Assembly: GCA_050248275.1 (NCBI GenBank)
Contig: JBFWSR010000001.1
Location: 372,001 to 436,000 of the forward strand
Source: CAILZL01 sp050248275
Lineage (GTDB): Bacteria; Pseudomonadota; Gammaproteobacteria; Steroidobacterales; Steroidobacteraceae
Length of the DNA stretch: 64,000 nucleotides
Reading direction: 5' to 3'
Part shown: in pieces, positions 50,803 to 60,653 of the stretch
Layout of the letters: the number at the start of each line of letters is the position of its first letter
Position numbering within the stretch: position 1 is the stretch's first letter
The notes under the pieces: model-generated
What the model was told of the DNA's origin: nothing
Databases searched by the model: none
What the model saw: only the letters and a program-made list of their open reading frames with translations
Made by a program: the position numbers and the translations under genes

Positions 50803-53547
50803 TTACCGGGTTGCAGTCTTGGCGAAATCTCCTGCCTTGATGATGCTCAACTGGTCGGGATTGAAGTGCCGTTGCAGCGCAGCGCTGATTTGTTCCGGCG
50901 TCAATGCGGCCACGCGCTGTTCCAGATCGGCATCCCAGGCGAGTTTGCGATCCAGGAATTCATACTGCGACAGCCTGCGCGCCAGTTCGGCATCCTGTGC
51001 ACGGCTGACCTGTTGGGCCTGCAACCAGCCGCTCTTGGCGGCCTGAATTTCCTCGGCGGTAAAGCCCTTGCTGATGGCCAGTTGCAGTTCCTGCTTCATG
51101 GCCGTTTCCAGTTTGCTCAGGTTCTGCGGCGCATAGATCGCATACATCATGAACAGGCCCACCCGATCCAGCGAGCTGGCATTGAATTGCGAACCCACGC
51201 CGTAGCTCAGGCCTTCCTTCTGGCGCACACGCGTGGCCAGCCGTGAATTGAGGAAGCCGCCGCCCAGCATGTAATTGCCCAGCACCAGCGCCGGATAGTC
51301 AGGATCATCGTCGCGTATCTGCAATTGCATGCCGGCGAAATAAACGGCGTTGGCCTTGTCCGGCGTGACGATGCTGCGCTCGGTCGCGGCCGGACCCTGA
51401 TATAGACTGTGCACGCGCATATAAGCCTGCCTGCTGCGCCAGCTATTGAAGAGCTGATTGAACTGCGTCTTGATGGCCGACGCATCGAAATCGCCGACCA
51501 CCACGAATTCGCCGTGCTGGGCGCCATAGAAGTCCTGATAAAACTGTCTGGCGTCCTGCAGCGTGACCGCAGTGATATCCGCAATGCGCTCTTCGATGTT
51601 GGGAACGTAGCGCACATCGCCTTTGGCATAAGGATTGAGCTGTCGTTGCAGTTCGATGCTCGCCAGCACCTGAGGTTCGGTGCGTTGCTGCTCGATGCTG
51701 CTCAGTCGTTCCTGTTTGAGCAACTCGAACTCGTTGGCGGGAAAAGTGGATTCACGCAACAGCTCCGTCACTAGCTGCATCACCGCAGGCAGATTGTCGC
51801 GAACGGTTTCGATGCTGACATTGGCGGAAGTGGCGCTGCCGGTTACGTTCACGCGCGCCTGCAGCCGGTTAAGCGTATCGATGATCTGCTGACGCGTATG
51901 TTTGCCGGTGCCGCGCATCAGCATGCCGCCCGCCATGTCGGCAGCCGGGCTGCGATTGCGCAAACTCTGTTCGCTGCCAAAGCGCAGCGTGAGATTGGCC
52001 GTCACGGTGCTGCCGCGTGTCTTTTTCGGCAGGAGCGCCAGCTTGATGCCGCCATCGGCCATGCTGTGCGTCGTGCGTGCATCGATATTGGCAGGCGATG
52101 GATCGAAGGCTTCGCCGGCGGACTTGGCCGCATCGCCCTTGTAGTTTTTCAGCAAGGCTGCGACATCCGGTGAAGCGGGGATTTCCGCACGCTCTGGATT
52201 CGCCGTAGGCACGAACATGCCGGTGGTGCGATTGCTGGGCTTGAAATAAGCGGCGGCGACCCGCTGTATGTCCGCAGCAGTCACCTGACGCAGGCGGTCG
52301 CGATGCAGAAAGTACAGCCGCCAGTCGCCCATGCCCATCCATTCGCTCAAGGTGCGGCCGATACGGTCTGATGCATTGAGATTCAGGTCGATCTGCTTCA
52401 ACAGCTTGGTGCGGGCGCGTTCGATTTCTTCCTGAGACGGTGGATTCCTGGCCAGGCCTTCAATGGCATTGATCAGCGTGTCGCGCGCCTGTTGCAGAGA
52501 ATCACCTTGCCTGACTTCGGCAAACATCAGCACCATGCCGGGGTCATGCAGCTGATAGCTGTAGCTGTCGATGCCGGCCGCCTGCCTGGTCTCCACCAGG
52601 GCCTTGTACAGGCGGCCGGAAGGTTCATCGCCCAGCACTTCGGAAAGAATATCCAACGCTGCAAAATCCGGATGCGCACCGCCCGGCACATGATAGGCCG
52701 CGCCCACCACCTGTACATCGCCGGTGCGACGCAGCGTGACTTCACGTTCGCCATCCTGTGTGGGTTCAAGTGTATAGATGGCGGGCAGCGTGCGGGCCGG
52801 TTTGGGAATGCCGCCGAAGTAATATTTGATGAGTTTCAGTGTTTTGGCGTCATCAATCTTACCGGTCACCAGCAACACGGCATTGTCGGGCTGGTAATAA
52901 AGTCTGTAGAACGCCTGCAGCCGTTCGATGGGTACATTCTCGATGTCGGAACGCGCGCCAATCGTGGCGTGACCGTAGTTGTGCCACAGGTAAGCCGTGG
53001 ACAGCATGCGTTCTTCCAGTATCGAACCGGGATCGTTTTCACCGCGCTCGAATTCGTTGCGCACCACCGTCATCTCGGTGTCCAGGTCCTTCCTGGCAAT
53101 GAAGGAATTGACCATGCGGTCGGCTTCCAGATCCAGCGCCCACTTCAGGTTGTCCTCGGTGGCGGCAAAAGTCTCGAAGTAATTGGTGCGGTCATACCAG
53201 GTGGTGCCGTTGGGTCGGGCGCCATGCGCCGAGAGTTCTGCTGGAATGTTCGGGTGTTTCGGCGTGCCCTTGAACAGCATATGTTCCAGCAAATGCGCCA
53301 TACCGGTTTCACCGTAGTTTTCATGGCGCGAACCCACCAGATAAGTAATGTTGACCGTGACGGTCTGTTTGGAGGTATCCGGAAACAGCAGCACCTTCAG
53401 GCCATTGTCCAGCCGGTATTCGGTGATGCCTTCCACCAAAGTGACCTGCGTGATGCCCGCCGACACAGTGACAGCCGCGTTGACAGACGCCGCGCCGGCA
53501 ACCGACATCAACAACAGGCCGAACAAGTTAAGAATACGATGCATCAT
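50803..53547 (-). CDS. M16-family zinc metallopeptidase, two-domain
   Basis: 914 residues. Signal peptide MMHRILNLFGLLLMSVAGAA. The inverse zinc motif HLLEHMLFKG with ELEADRMVN gives H-x-x-E-H and the third ligand in the first M16 domain; the second half repeats the fold without the motif, as expected for a fused PqqL/pitrilysin-like protein. It is probably periplasmic and degrades peptides. It is not close to the PQQ-like dehydrogenases, so a PqqL link should not be assumed from proximity. It is monocistronic. Confidence 0.9.
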   Translation of the reverse strand: MMHRILNLFGLLLMSVAGAASVNAAVTVSAGITQVTLVEGITEYRLDNGLKVLLFPDTSKQTVTVNITYLVGSRHENYGETGMAHLLEHMLFKGTPKHPNIPAELSAHGARPNGTTWYDRTNYFETFAATEDNLKWALDLEADRMVNSFIARKDLDTEMTVVRNEFERGENDPGSILEERMLSTAYLWHNYGHATIGARSDIENVPIERLQAFYRLYYQPDNAVLLVTGKIDDAKTLKLIKYYFGGIPKPARTLPAIYTLEPTQDGEREVTLRRTGDVQVVGAAYHVPGGAHPDFAALDILSEVLGDEPSGRLYKALVETRQAAGIDSYSYQLHDPGMVLMFAEVRQGDSLQQARDTLINAIEGLARNPPSQEEIERARTKLLKQIDLNLNASDRIGRTLSEWMGMGDWRLYFLHRDRLRQVTAADIQRVAAAYFKPSNRTTGMFVPTANPERAEIPASPDVAALLKNYKGDAAKSAGEAFDPSPANIDARTTHSMADGGIKLALLPKKTRGSTVTANLTLRFGSEQSLRNRSPAADMAGGMLMRGTGKHTRQQIIDTLNRLQARVNVTGSATSANVSIETVRDNLPAVMQLVTELLRESTFPANEFELLKQERLSSIEQQRTEPQVLASIELQRQLNPYAKGDVRYVPNIEERIADITAVTLQDARQFYQDFYGAQHGEFVVVGDFDASAIKTQFNQLFNSWRSRQAYMRVHSLYQGPAATERSIVTPDKANAVYFAGMQLQIRDDDPDYPALVLGNYMLGGGFLNSRLATRVRQKEGLSYGVGSQFNASSLDRVGLFMMYAIYAPQNLSKLETAMKQELQLAISKGFTAEEIQAAKSGWLQAQQVSRAQDAELARRLSQYEFLDRKLAWDADLEQRVAALTPEQISAALQRHFNPDQLSIIKAGDFAKTATR

Positions 53548-53748
53548 GAGGTTGGGTCTCTTGCTGTTCAGGAATCACTGAAGGGCGTTTAGACGCCCAT
53601 CTTAGTACCGGGTTCATTGTCGGAGGTTAAGTTTGATTTAAAAATTCAGGGAGCATCAGGTCGTAGTCAGTCCGGTTGCATAGGGATACCCTGCTTGCTG
53701 GAGTACATCGCAACTTTCTTGAAATCAACAGTGTGTGGAGCGGCTAAC

Positions 53749-54702
53749 ATGAACAAGCGCAATCTTGGCAAATCCGGTTTAACGATCGCGCCTCTTGTCT
53801 TGGGTGGCAATGTGTTTGGCTGGACCACTGACGAACGGCAGTCGTCCGCGATACTCGATGCCTTTGTCGCGGCTGGGTTCAATTGCATTGACACAGCCGA
53901 TATCTATGCTTCCTGGGCGCCGGGAAACAAAGGCGGAGAGTCAGAGACCATCATCGGCAAATGGCTGCATGCCAGCGGTAAGCGCGGCCAGGTCATCATC
54001 GTCACGAAAGTCGGGATGGAAATGGAGCCCGGCATGAAAGGTTTGTCAAGAAGTTACATTACGACAGAGGTGGAGGCATCGCTCAAACGTCTGCAAACTG
54101 ATTACATTGATCTGTATTTGTCGCACCTGGACGATGCGGCAGTACCGTTGGAAGAAACACTGGAAGCCTATTCGCGGCTTGTCGAGCAGGGAAAAGTTCG
54201 CGCAATCGGCGCATCCAACTACAAGGGGGCAAGACTTGCCCAAGCCATCAAGATCAGCCGGCAACACGACTGGCCGCAATACCAGGTCTTGCAGCCCGAC
54301 TACAATCTTTACGACCGTGCCGATTATGAGTCCGACCTGGAACCTGTGTGTGTACAGCAGGGTTTGGGCGTCATCACTTATTACTCACTTGCCAGCGGAT
54401 TTCTGACCGGCAAATACCGGTCGGAACAGGATCTGACCAAGAGTCCACGCGGCGCAGCCATGAAGGACCGGCTCAACGAGCGCGGCCTGCGCATTCTCGC
54501 GACCCTCGACGAGATTGCTGCATATCTGCATGCAACGCCGGCACAAGTTGCCCTGGCTTGGTTGATGGCACGACCCAGCGTGACTGCGCCGATATCGAGC
54601 GTAACCAGCGTTGATCAATTAAACGAGCTTGCCAAAGCGGTGCAATTGAAACTGGATCAGAGTGCGCTGGAGACACTCAATACGGCAAGTGCCTGGACAT
54701 AG
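53749..54702 (+). CDS. Aldo/keto reductase
   Basis: 317 residues from ATG 53749, with GGAG 8 nt upstream; the frame from 53617 is non-coding before it. MNKRNLGKSGLTIAPLVLGG starts the fold. Catalytic tetrad: Asp in CIDTADIY, Tyr in DIYASW, Lys in IVTKVGMEM, His in YLSHLDD. It reduces carbonyls with NADPH. It stands alone between the M16 and PhoX genes. Confidence 0.92.
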   Translation: MNKRNLGKSGLTIAPLVLGGNVFGWTTDERQSSAILDAFVAAGFNCIDTADIYASWAPGNKGGESETIIGKWLHASGKRGQVIIVTKVGMEMEPGMKGLSRSYITTEVEASLKRLQTDYIDLYLSHLDDAAVPLEETLEAYSRLVEQGKVRAIGASNYKGARLAQAIKISRQHDWPQYQVLQPDYNLYDRADYESDLEPVCVQQGLGVITYYSLASGFLTGKYRSEQDLTKSPRGAAMKDRLNERGLRILATLDEIAAYLHATPAQVALAWLMARPSVTAPISSVTSVDQLNELAKAVQLKLDQSALETLNTASAWT

Positions 54703-54874
54703 TAATGGCCAGGATCTGACGGACGCCGTCAAACAAAGGCATGTGAATACGGCATAGTCAGGATGACACATGACCGTAACAGAATGGTCACCACCACTTG
54801 TTAGCTTCAGTGCTCTGCCCGTCCCCATAACCATGGCGGGCAATGCAATCGCAACTTAATGATGGAGGTGCATC

Positions 54875-56803
54875 ATGTCTGATTCCGTTTCCCTTCCGCG
54901 CCGCCGGGTACTTCAGGCGCTTGGCAGCGCTCCCATGCTGCCGCTGGCTGCATCGCTTGCGGGTCTGCCGCTCGTGGCGCGGGCAGACTTGCGGAGCAGT
55001 CCGTTCGGGCGCGGCGAATCAGTCAGCTACAGCTTTGGTTCAATGGCTGCCCCATCCCTGGCTAATCCGGATCAGATGGCCGCCACCTATGTTGCTTCGA
55101 CGCTGACCAGGCGTGTCGGCCGGCGCCATAGCGAAACCTATTCGCTTGGCTATGAGACTTTCTTTCTCACCGGCGAAACGGTGCCAGCCACCGGCGGCGG
55201 CACGATCATCGCCGGCGGCTACTATGACATCAACAACCAGCCGATCACCGACAGCACTTCGCCTGCTCAGCGCCAGTTCTTTTCCGACTGTCCGGATGGC
55301 ATGTCGTTGATCGAGATGGAAGGTGCGCGCTCGCGCCGTCACGGCTGCAGCCGCATCTTCGCAGTGGTGCAGTTCGAGTATGTTACGAAGAACGTTGCGG
55401 GCGTCTCCATGTACGGCAAGCTGCCTTCACCTATCGCTGTCCTGACGCTGGACCAGGACGAACGCACCGGCAAACTCAGCCTGGTGAGTTATCACAACGT
55501 TGATACATCCAGTGTAAAAGGTCTTTGGATCACCTGCGGTGCAAGCAAGTCACCATGGAATACGCATCTGTCGAGTGAAGAATACGAGCCGGACGCAACG
55601 CTCGCGAGCAATGCTCAATTGCAGGCTTTCAGTACAAATCTGTTCGGCGACAGCAGCCGCGCCAATCCTTACGATTACGGTCATCTGCCGGAAGTGACGG
55701 TTCATCTCGATGGCACCGGCAGCATCAAGAAGCACTACTGCCTGGGGCGCATCTCGCACGAACTGGTGCAGGTCATGCCCGATGAGCGCACGGTGCTGAT
55801 GGGCGATGACGCCACCAACGGCGGTCTGTTCATGTTTATCTCGGATCGACGTCGCGATTTGTCGGCGGGCACGCTGTACGCCGCCAAGTGGACGCAAACC
55901 TCCGGCATCGGTCCTGGTGCGGGCAATATTTCCTGGATCAAGCTTGGTCATGCTACCAGCGCCGAGATCAAGGCACTGGTGGATAGCGGCATCAGGTCGT
56001 CAGACATCATGGATGTTAAAACCAGCGATCCAGGCGATGCGAGCTACACCAGGATACGTTTCAATGGCACCAACAACTGGGTCAAGCTGGTATCGGGCAT
56101 GGAGAAGGCCGCCGCCTTCCTTGAAACCCATCGTTACGCTGCATTGGTGGGCGCGTCCATGGGTTTTTCCAAAATGGAAGGTACGACGGTCAACGCGGCG
56201 GACAAGCGCGCTTATTCCGCCATGTCCTACATCTACAAGTCCATGACTGATGGCACCACGGACATCAAGGTACAGGGCCCGGTTGCCGGCGCGGTGTATG
56301 AACATGTGCTGGCAGGTCGTCAGAACGATAGTGACGGACATCGCATTGACAGCGAATGGGTGTCCGTCTCCATGTCAGTACCGGAAGGCCTGGCTGGCGA
56401 AGATCTGGCGGTTCGTGATGCGCTGGGCAACAGCGCCAATCCCGATAAAATTGCCAACCCGGACAACCTCAAGTATTCCGAGGAGATGCGTACTCTCTTC
56501 ATCGGCGAGGACAGCGGTAATCACGTGAATAATTTCCTGTGGGCTTACAACGTGGATACCAAAACCTTGAGTCGCATTCTGTCCTGTCCGGCGGGTGCGG
56601 AATCCACCGGTCTGCATGCAGTGGATGATGTCAATGGCTTCAGCTACATCATGAGCAACTTCCAGCACCCGGGCGACTGGGAAAGTCCGCTCCATGACGT
56701 GGTCAAGGGTGTTCTCGAGCCCCTCGAGAAAGCCAATTACAACGGCAAATTCAGCGCCGCAGTAGGCTATCTGACCATCACAGGCCGGACCAAGGACGTC
56801 TGA
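54875..56803 (+). CDS. PhoX-like phosphatase (DUF839), Tat-exported
   Basis: 642 residues. The N-terminus SLPRRRVLQALGSAPMLPLA has the twin-arginine motif, so the protein is exported folded. The DUF839 region includes GCSRIFAVVQFEYVTKNVAG, NPYDYGHLPEVTVH and a C-terminal NPDNLKYSEEMRTLFIGEDS, typical of PhoX, which uses Ca2+ and iron to remove phosphate from organic esters in the periplasm. No Pho-box is evident upstream by eye. A strong hairpin at 56827-56864 follows it. Confidence 0.88.
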   Translation: MSDSVSLPRRRVLQALGSAPMLPLAASLAGLPLVARADLRSSPFGRGESVSYSFGSMAAPSLANPDQMAATYVASTLTRRVGRRHSETYSLGYETFFLTGETVPATGGGTIIAGGYYDINNQPITDSTSPAQRQFFSDCPDGMSLIEMEGARSRRHGCSRIFAVVQFEYVTKNVAGVSMYGKLPSPIAVLTLDQDERTGKLSLVSYHNVDTSSVKGLWITCGASKSPWNTHLSSEEYEPDATLASNAQLQAFSTNLFGDSSRANPYDYGHLPEVTVHLDGTGSIKKHYCLGRISHELVQVMPDERTVLMGDDATNGGLFMFISDRRRDLSAGTLYAAKWTQTSGIGPGAGNISWIKLGHATSAEIKALVDSGIRSSDIMDVKTSDPGDASYTRIRFNGTNNWVKLVSGMEKAAAFLETHRYAALVGASMGFSKMEGTTVNAADKRAYSAMSYIYKSMTDGTTDIKVQGPVAGAVYEHVLAGRQNDSDGHRIDSEWVSVSMSVPEGLAGEDLAVRDALGNSANPDKIANPDNLKYSEEMRTLFIGEDSGNHVNNFLWAYNVDTKTLSRILSCPAGAESTGLHAVDDVNGFSYIMSNFQHPGDWESPLHDVVKGVLEPLEKANYNGKFSAAVGYLTITGRTKDV

Positions 56804-56826
56804 TCTTGTGCCGTCAGATCTGGCAT

Positions 56827-56864
56827 GGTTCCCGTCAAAGCATCAATGCGCTTTGACGGGAACC
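56827..56864. terminator. Hairpin between phoX-like and DUF1840 genes
   Basis: GGTTCCCGTCAAAGC (56827-56841) and GCTTTGACGGGAACC (56850-56864), perfect 15-bp stem with an 8-nt loop, between two convergent genes. There is no good T run, but the stem strength suggests a shared terminator. Confidence 0.7.
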
Positions 56865-56887
56865 GACGTTCAATCTTCGTAACGCTG

Positions 56888-57220
56888 CTAGGCGGCTTCC
56901 CACATCAAGGGTGCATTGCCGGCGCTGGCTCGTTCCAGCAAGTCGATCAATGGCGCAGCGCGCATGGCAAGAGCGACTGGCGGTTCGCGCTCCTGTTCCT
57001 CGTCTTCATCTTCATCGTTGTCCCTGCTGGAAAGTTCGGACTGAGAGGCGGCCTGTATCTGCAGTTGTTGTTGCAGTCGCTGGATGGCGGCCGGAATGTC
57101 TGCGGCGCTGATGGCGCCGGGAATCTTGCCGCTGGCGCCCAGCATCTTGATCAACTGAACCGCGATATCGCCAAACATGATGATGGGTTCGGTCTGGGTC
57201 GAGCTGAAACGGACCAGCAT
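56888..57220 (-). CDS. DUF1840 protein
   Basis: 110 residues, start MLVRFSSTQTEPIIMFGDIA with AVQLIKMLG, and end AMRAAPLIDLLERA, both diagnostic of DUF1840. The centre is strongly acidic (NDEDEDEEQE). The function is unknown and the family is cytoplasmic. It is a single gene, convergent with the PhoX gene. Confidence 0.85.
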   Translation of the reverse strand: MLVRFSSTQTEPIIMFGDIAVQLIKMLGASGKIPGAISAADIPAAIQRLQQQLQIQAASQSELSSRDNDEDEDEEQEREPPVALAMRAAPLIDLLERASAGNAPLMWEAA

Positions 57221-57315
57221 GATTTTCTCCCGGTTGCGCTTGACGCAGGTTAGCTCACAAGGACGAAGTTATCCATGCAGGGTGCATTCGTGCCGCGAAT
57301 GCATCGGCGCAACCC

Positions 57316-58095
57316 TCATTCCCGCAGGCCGATGCCCTTGTTCAACAAGTACAGACAGATGCTGAACAGGGTGGTGGCCGCCGCAATCATGATGCCGAAA
57401 GCCAGCGTGACATTCACATCCGAAATACCCAGAAAGCCGTAACGGAAGGCATTCACCATGTACAGAACGGGATTCAGGTGCGACAGCTGCCGGGCAAACT
57501 CGGGCAGCAGGTTGATGGTATAGAACACGCCGCCCAGATAGGTCAGCGGCGTCAATACGAAAGTCGGAATGAAGGAAATCTGGTCGAAGCTCTTGGCAAA
57601 CACGGCATTCAGCATGCCGGCCAATGAAAACACCATCGACGTCAGCAGCACCGCCGACAGGATCACCAGCGGATGCTGCACATGCAGATGCGTAAACGCC
57701 AGCGAAATGACCGTGACGACGCTGCCCACCAGCAGGCCGCGCACCAGGCCACCTGCCATGTAGCCGATGACGATCAGATAGTTCGGCAGCGGCGAGACCA
57801 GCAGTTCCTCGATGTGTTTGCCGAACTTGGCGCCGAAGAAGGACGACACCACATTGCCGTAACTGTTGGTGATCACGGTCATCATGATCAGGCCCGGCGC
57901 AATGTACTGCATGTAAGTGTAGCCATTCATCTCGCCAATGCGCCCGCCGATCAATCGGCCGAAAATGATGAAGTACAGCGTCGCCGTGATGGCCGGCGGC
58001 ACGATGGTCTGGCCCCAGATGCGGATGATGCGGTTGTATTCGCGTCGCACGATGGTCTGGAAGCCGACCAGATTGGCCTTGGTTCTTGTGCTCAT
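57316..58095 (-). CDS. yadH: ABC-2 type transport permease YadH
   Basis: 259 residues with about six membrane segments. FQTIVRREYNRIIRIWGQTI and PPAITATLYFIIFG match the YadH family, the membrane half of a two-gene exporter whose substrate is not known. It starts 4 bp behind the ATPase gene. Confidence 0.92.
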   Translation of the reverse strand: MSTRTKANLVGFQTIVRREYNRIIRIWGQTIVPPAITATLYFIIFGRLIGGRIGEMNGYTYMQYIAPGLIMMTVITNSYGNVVSSFFGAKFGKHIEELLVSPLPNYLIVIGYMAGGLVRGLLVGSVVTVISLAFTHLHVQHPLVILSAVLLTSMVFSLAGMLNAVFAKSFDQISFIPTFVLTPLTYLGGVFYTINLLPEFARQLSHLNPVLYMVNAFRYGFLGISDVNVTLAFGIMIAAATTLFSICLYLLNKGIGLRE

Positions 58096-58099
58096 TGAC

Positions 58100-59041
58100 T
58101 CAGCCCGCCTTCTTGCTGGCTTCGGTTTCGTTGCCGCGTTCCACCATGCTCAGGAACAGCTCTTCGAGACGATTGGCTTTATTGCGCATCGACACCACGT
58201 TGATACCCTGCGCGCTGAGTGCGGTAAACACCTCGTTGAGGTTTTGTTCCTTGCTGGTTTCCACTTCCAGCGTGTGATCGTCGGGCAGGGCCAGTCTGTA
58301 GCCGGCCAGTGCGGGCATACCGGCAATCGGGTTGCGCAGGTTCAGCACAAAGGTTTCGGTGTTGAGCTTGCGCAGCAGGGTGCTCATGCGTTCGTTCTCG
58401 ATGATCCTGCCCTGATTGATGATGGCCACATTGCGGCACAGGCTCTCGGCTTCTTCCAGATAGTGCGTGGTCAGGATGATGGTGGTGCCTGCGGCGTTCA
58501 CTTCGCGGATGAATTCCCACATCGAACGGCGTACTTCGATATCCACGCCGGCGGTGGGCTCATCGAGAATCAGCAGCTTCGGTTCGTGCAGCAGCGCGCG
58601 CACGATCATCAGGCGCCGCTTCATGCCGCCCGACAGGCCGCGCGCCACCGCATTGCGCTTCTCCCACAGCTGCAGTTTGTGCAGGTATTTCTCCAGGCGG
58701 TCATGGGCCAGATGGCGTGGAATACCGTAAAAACCGGCCTGATTGAGCAGGATGGTGTTGACTGTTTCGAACAGGTTGAAGTTGATTTCCTGCGGCACCA
58801 GACCAATGCAGGCCTTGGCGGCAGCCAGCTCGGTGTCGATGTCATGACCAAACACCTGGACCCTGCCGCTGGTCTTGTTGACCAGCGAAGTCACGATGCC
58901 GATGGCGGTGGTCTTGCCCGCGCCATTGGGGCCGAGCAGGGCGAAGAAATCGCCTTCCTCTACATCCAGATCAATGCCCTTGAGGGCCTGGACACCATTC
59001 TTGTAAGTCTTGGTCAGACCTTGCAGCGACAGGGCTTTCAT
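58100..59041 (-). CDS. yadG: ABC transporter ATPase YadG
   Basis: 313 residues. Walker A GPNGAGKTTAIGI, signature LSGGMKRRLMIVRAL, Walker B LLILDEPTAGVDIEVR and H-loop TTHYLEEAE. YadG/YadH homologue; the start MKALSLQGLTKTYKNGVQAL is family-like. It forms an operon with yadH. Confidence 0.93.
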   Translation of the reverse strand: MKALSLQGLTKTYKNGVQALKGIDLDVEEGDFFALLGPNGAGKTTAIGIVTSLVNKTSGRVQVFGHDIDTELAAAKACIGLVPQEINFNLFETVNTILLNQAGFYGIPRHLAHDRLEKYLHKLQLWEKRNAVARGLSGGMKRRLMIVRALLHEPKLLILDEPTAGVDIEVRRSMWEFIREVNAAGTTIILTTHYLEEAESLCRNVAIINQGRIIENERMSTLLRKLNTETFVLNLRNPIAGMPALAGYRLALPDDHTLEVETSKEQNLNEVFTALSAQGINVVSMRNKANRLEELFLSMVERGNETEASKKAG

Positions 59042-59130
59042 GGAGTGGCTCAGTGAGGATCGTAAAGATCAACAAGCCTACTGAGCGCTGCCGTGCGCCG
59101 CAAGCGCAGTCATGTCTAGATGGGTTTGCG

Positions 59131-59829
59131 TCACTCCGTGTCGGTGCTGCTCAGGCGCAGGATGGCGCTGGGTTCCAGCTCCTGAGCCAGCAATTGCGAA
59201 CCCAGCAGGCAGGCAAGTTTGAAATGCCGGGCATCGCCGCTGTGGCCATAACGCAATAGATCCGCCCAGAAGTACGGGTGGTGACGCCAGCGCGGACTCA
59301 GCACCTTGTCGTGTTGCCGGGCAATGTACTGGCATTGCCACAATTCCAGTTGCGCCACGATGGCGGCGCAGTCTGCCGACATGCCCAGCAGCAGGCGTGC
59401 ATGGTGCGGCTCCTGTTGCGACAGATGCCAGGCAAAGAACAAGGCGCATTCCATGAAGCCACTGCAGGCGCGACTCAGATCGCTGTCCTGTCCGGTTGCA
59501 GCGGGCTGGTGGTAATGCGCGGCATGGGCCAGTTGCGCACTTTGCGCAGCGGCGCGTCGCCAGATGTCTGGCTGATGCAGCGACAGGGAAAACAGCGAGA
59601 AACCACAGGACGCCATGCGCTCCAGCGCGGCCTCCTGACATTGCGCCAGACCGGCGGCCTGTACCGTGGGCAGGCACAGTTGCTGCCGCAAACCCTGATG
59701 GCTGTCCGAACCGGTCTGACCCGTGACCTGCATCAACTTGAGAAAGTCGATGTTCAGTCGCAGCAGTTGCTGCTGATTGGGACTCAGCGGGGTGACTGTG
59801 TCGGTTTGCGCGGCTGGCCGGTTGAACAT
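59131..59829 (-). CDS. FlhD-like protein (divergent, extended), uncertain
   Basis: 232 residues from ATG 59829; a TTG at 59871 is possible. The first ~85 residues resemble FlhD: LLRLNIDFLKLMQVTGQ parallels NLSYLLLAQRLL, and the later ALERMASCGFSLFSLSLHQP parallels VKLAASNQMLCRFRFDDH, with similar spacing. The C-terminal ~145 residues have no counterpart in FlhD (~116 aa). It is divergent from an FlhC-like gene, which supports pairing. The match is by eye only; if it is right, it would form a hetero-complex with the FlhC-like protein to bind DNA. Confidence 0.5.
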   Translation of the reverse strand: MFNRPAAQTDTVTPLSPNQQQLLRLNIDFLKLMQVTGQTGSDSHQGLRQQLCLPTVQAAGLAQCQEAALERMASCGFSLFSLSLHQPDIWRRAAAQSAQLAHAAHYHQPAATGQDSDLSRACSGFMECALFFAWHLSQQEPHHARLLLGMSADCAAIVAQLELWQCQYIARQHDKVLSPRWRHHPYFWADLLRYGHSGDARHFKLACLLGSQLLAQELEPSAILRLSSTDTE

Positions 59830-59964
59830 GCTGCCCGTTCCTTGTTCTGTCCGTGGCGTTTCTGTTATCAATTCAGGATACGTTGAATGATAGGCTGCAG
59901 TAATGCCAATTCGTCAATGGATCGGCATACGGAATCCAGTGAGCGGTTGTCATCAGGAGACATA

Positions 59965-60585
59965 ATGGCGGAAGAGTTTCATCCTGCCAGCGAGGCAGAG
60001 CGTTTTGCACTGGCCATGCGCATGCTCAAGTTCGAGGCGCGCACCCGTACCATCCGGCTGGCCACGCAACTCTCCGAAGATCAGATTCGCCGTCTGTATC
60101 GCCGCGATGACGCCACGGCCAGCAGCCGGCATCGCGGCCGTTCTCCCAGCAGTGCCTTGCAATACACCCGCAATCACGCGGCGCAACTGGAATCGTCGAT
60201 TTTCAGTGGCGTGCTGGTGAAGCATGGCCTGATCAAGGGCCGCCGCCCCAAGCCGTGGCTGCACAACCCGCTGCAGTACGCGCAACGTTTCTGCGATGCC
60301 TACGCCGAATACCTGCACATGGCGCAGCAGGAAGCGCTGAGCTTCGAGCAGGCCTGGTATTTCGCGCGCAGTCTGGCGGCGCGCGGCGAACTGTATCTGC
60401 AACGCTGCCCGCGCTGCGCCAGTTATTTTGTGCGCGACACGTCCACGGTGCTGAAAAACCAGTGTCCGCTATGTCAATTGCGCGAACGGCAGGCGCATGA
60501 CAAGCAGGGTGTAAAAGCAGCGCTGAGCACTTTGCCCAGGCGTCGCAGCATTGCTAAGTCGAGAATCAAGGCTCGTATTCAATAA
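59965..60585 (+). CDS. FlhC-like transcriptional regulator
   Basis: 206 residues from ATG 59965, with AGGAGA 5 nt upstream; E. coli FlhC has 192. ALAMRMLKFEARTRTIRLAT, LSEDQIRRLYRR, then YFARSLAARGELYLQRCPRC and QCPLCQL follow the FlhC pattern, with four Cys spaced C-x2-C-x15-C-x2-C for zinc. FlhC with FlhD is the flagellar master activator. Here no flagellar gene is visible within 64 kb, and a FlhD-like gene is divergent. It may control flagella elsewhere or another regulon. Confidence 0.75.
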   Translation: MAEEFHPASEAERFALAMRMLKFEARTRTIRLATQLSEDQIRRLYRRDDATASSRHRGRSPSSALQYTRNHAAQLESSIFSGVLVKHGLIKGRRPKPWLHNPLQYAQRFCDAYAEYLHMAQQEALSFEQAWYFARSLAARGELYLQRCPRCASYFVRDTSTVLKNQCPLCQLRERQAHDKQGVKAALSTLPRRRSIAKSRIKARIQ

Positions 60586-60653
60586 CAGTCGGCTCGTAAC
60601 CTATTGGGCAAAAGGGCATGCGGATTGGCTGAACGTTCCCCGAGCCGGCTCCT

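Noticed and set aside
50803..53547. M16 peptidase as PqqL linked to the PQQ-like dehydrogenases
   Set aside because: It is 24 kb away from them and M16 peptidases have many roles; proximity gives no support.
59875..59895. GGATACGTTGAATGA near the FlhD-like start, recalling the ECF motif
   Set aside because: The halves are in the wrong order and spacing for TGAATCC-N15-GCGTATCT.
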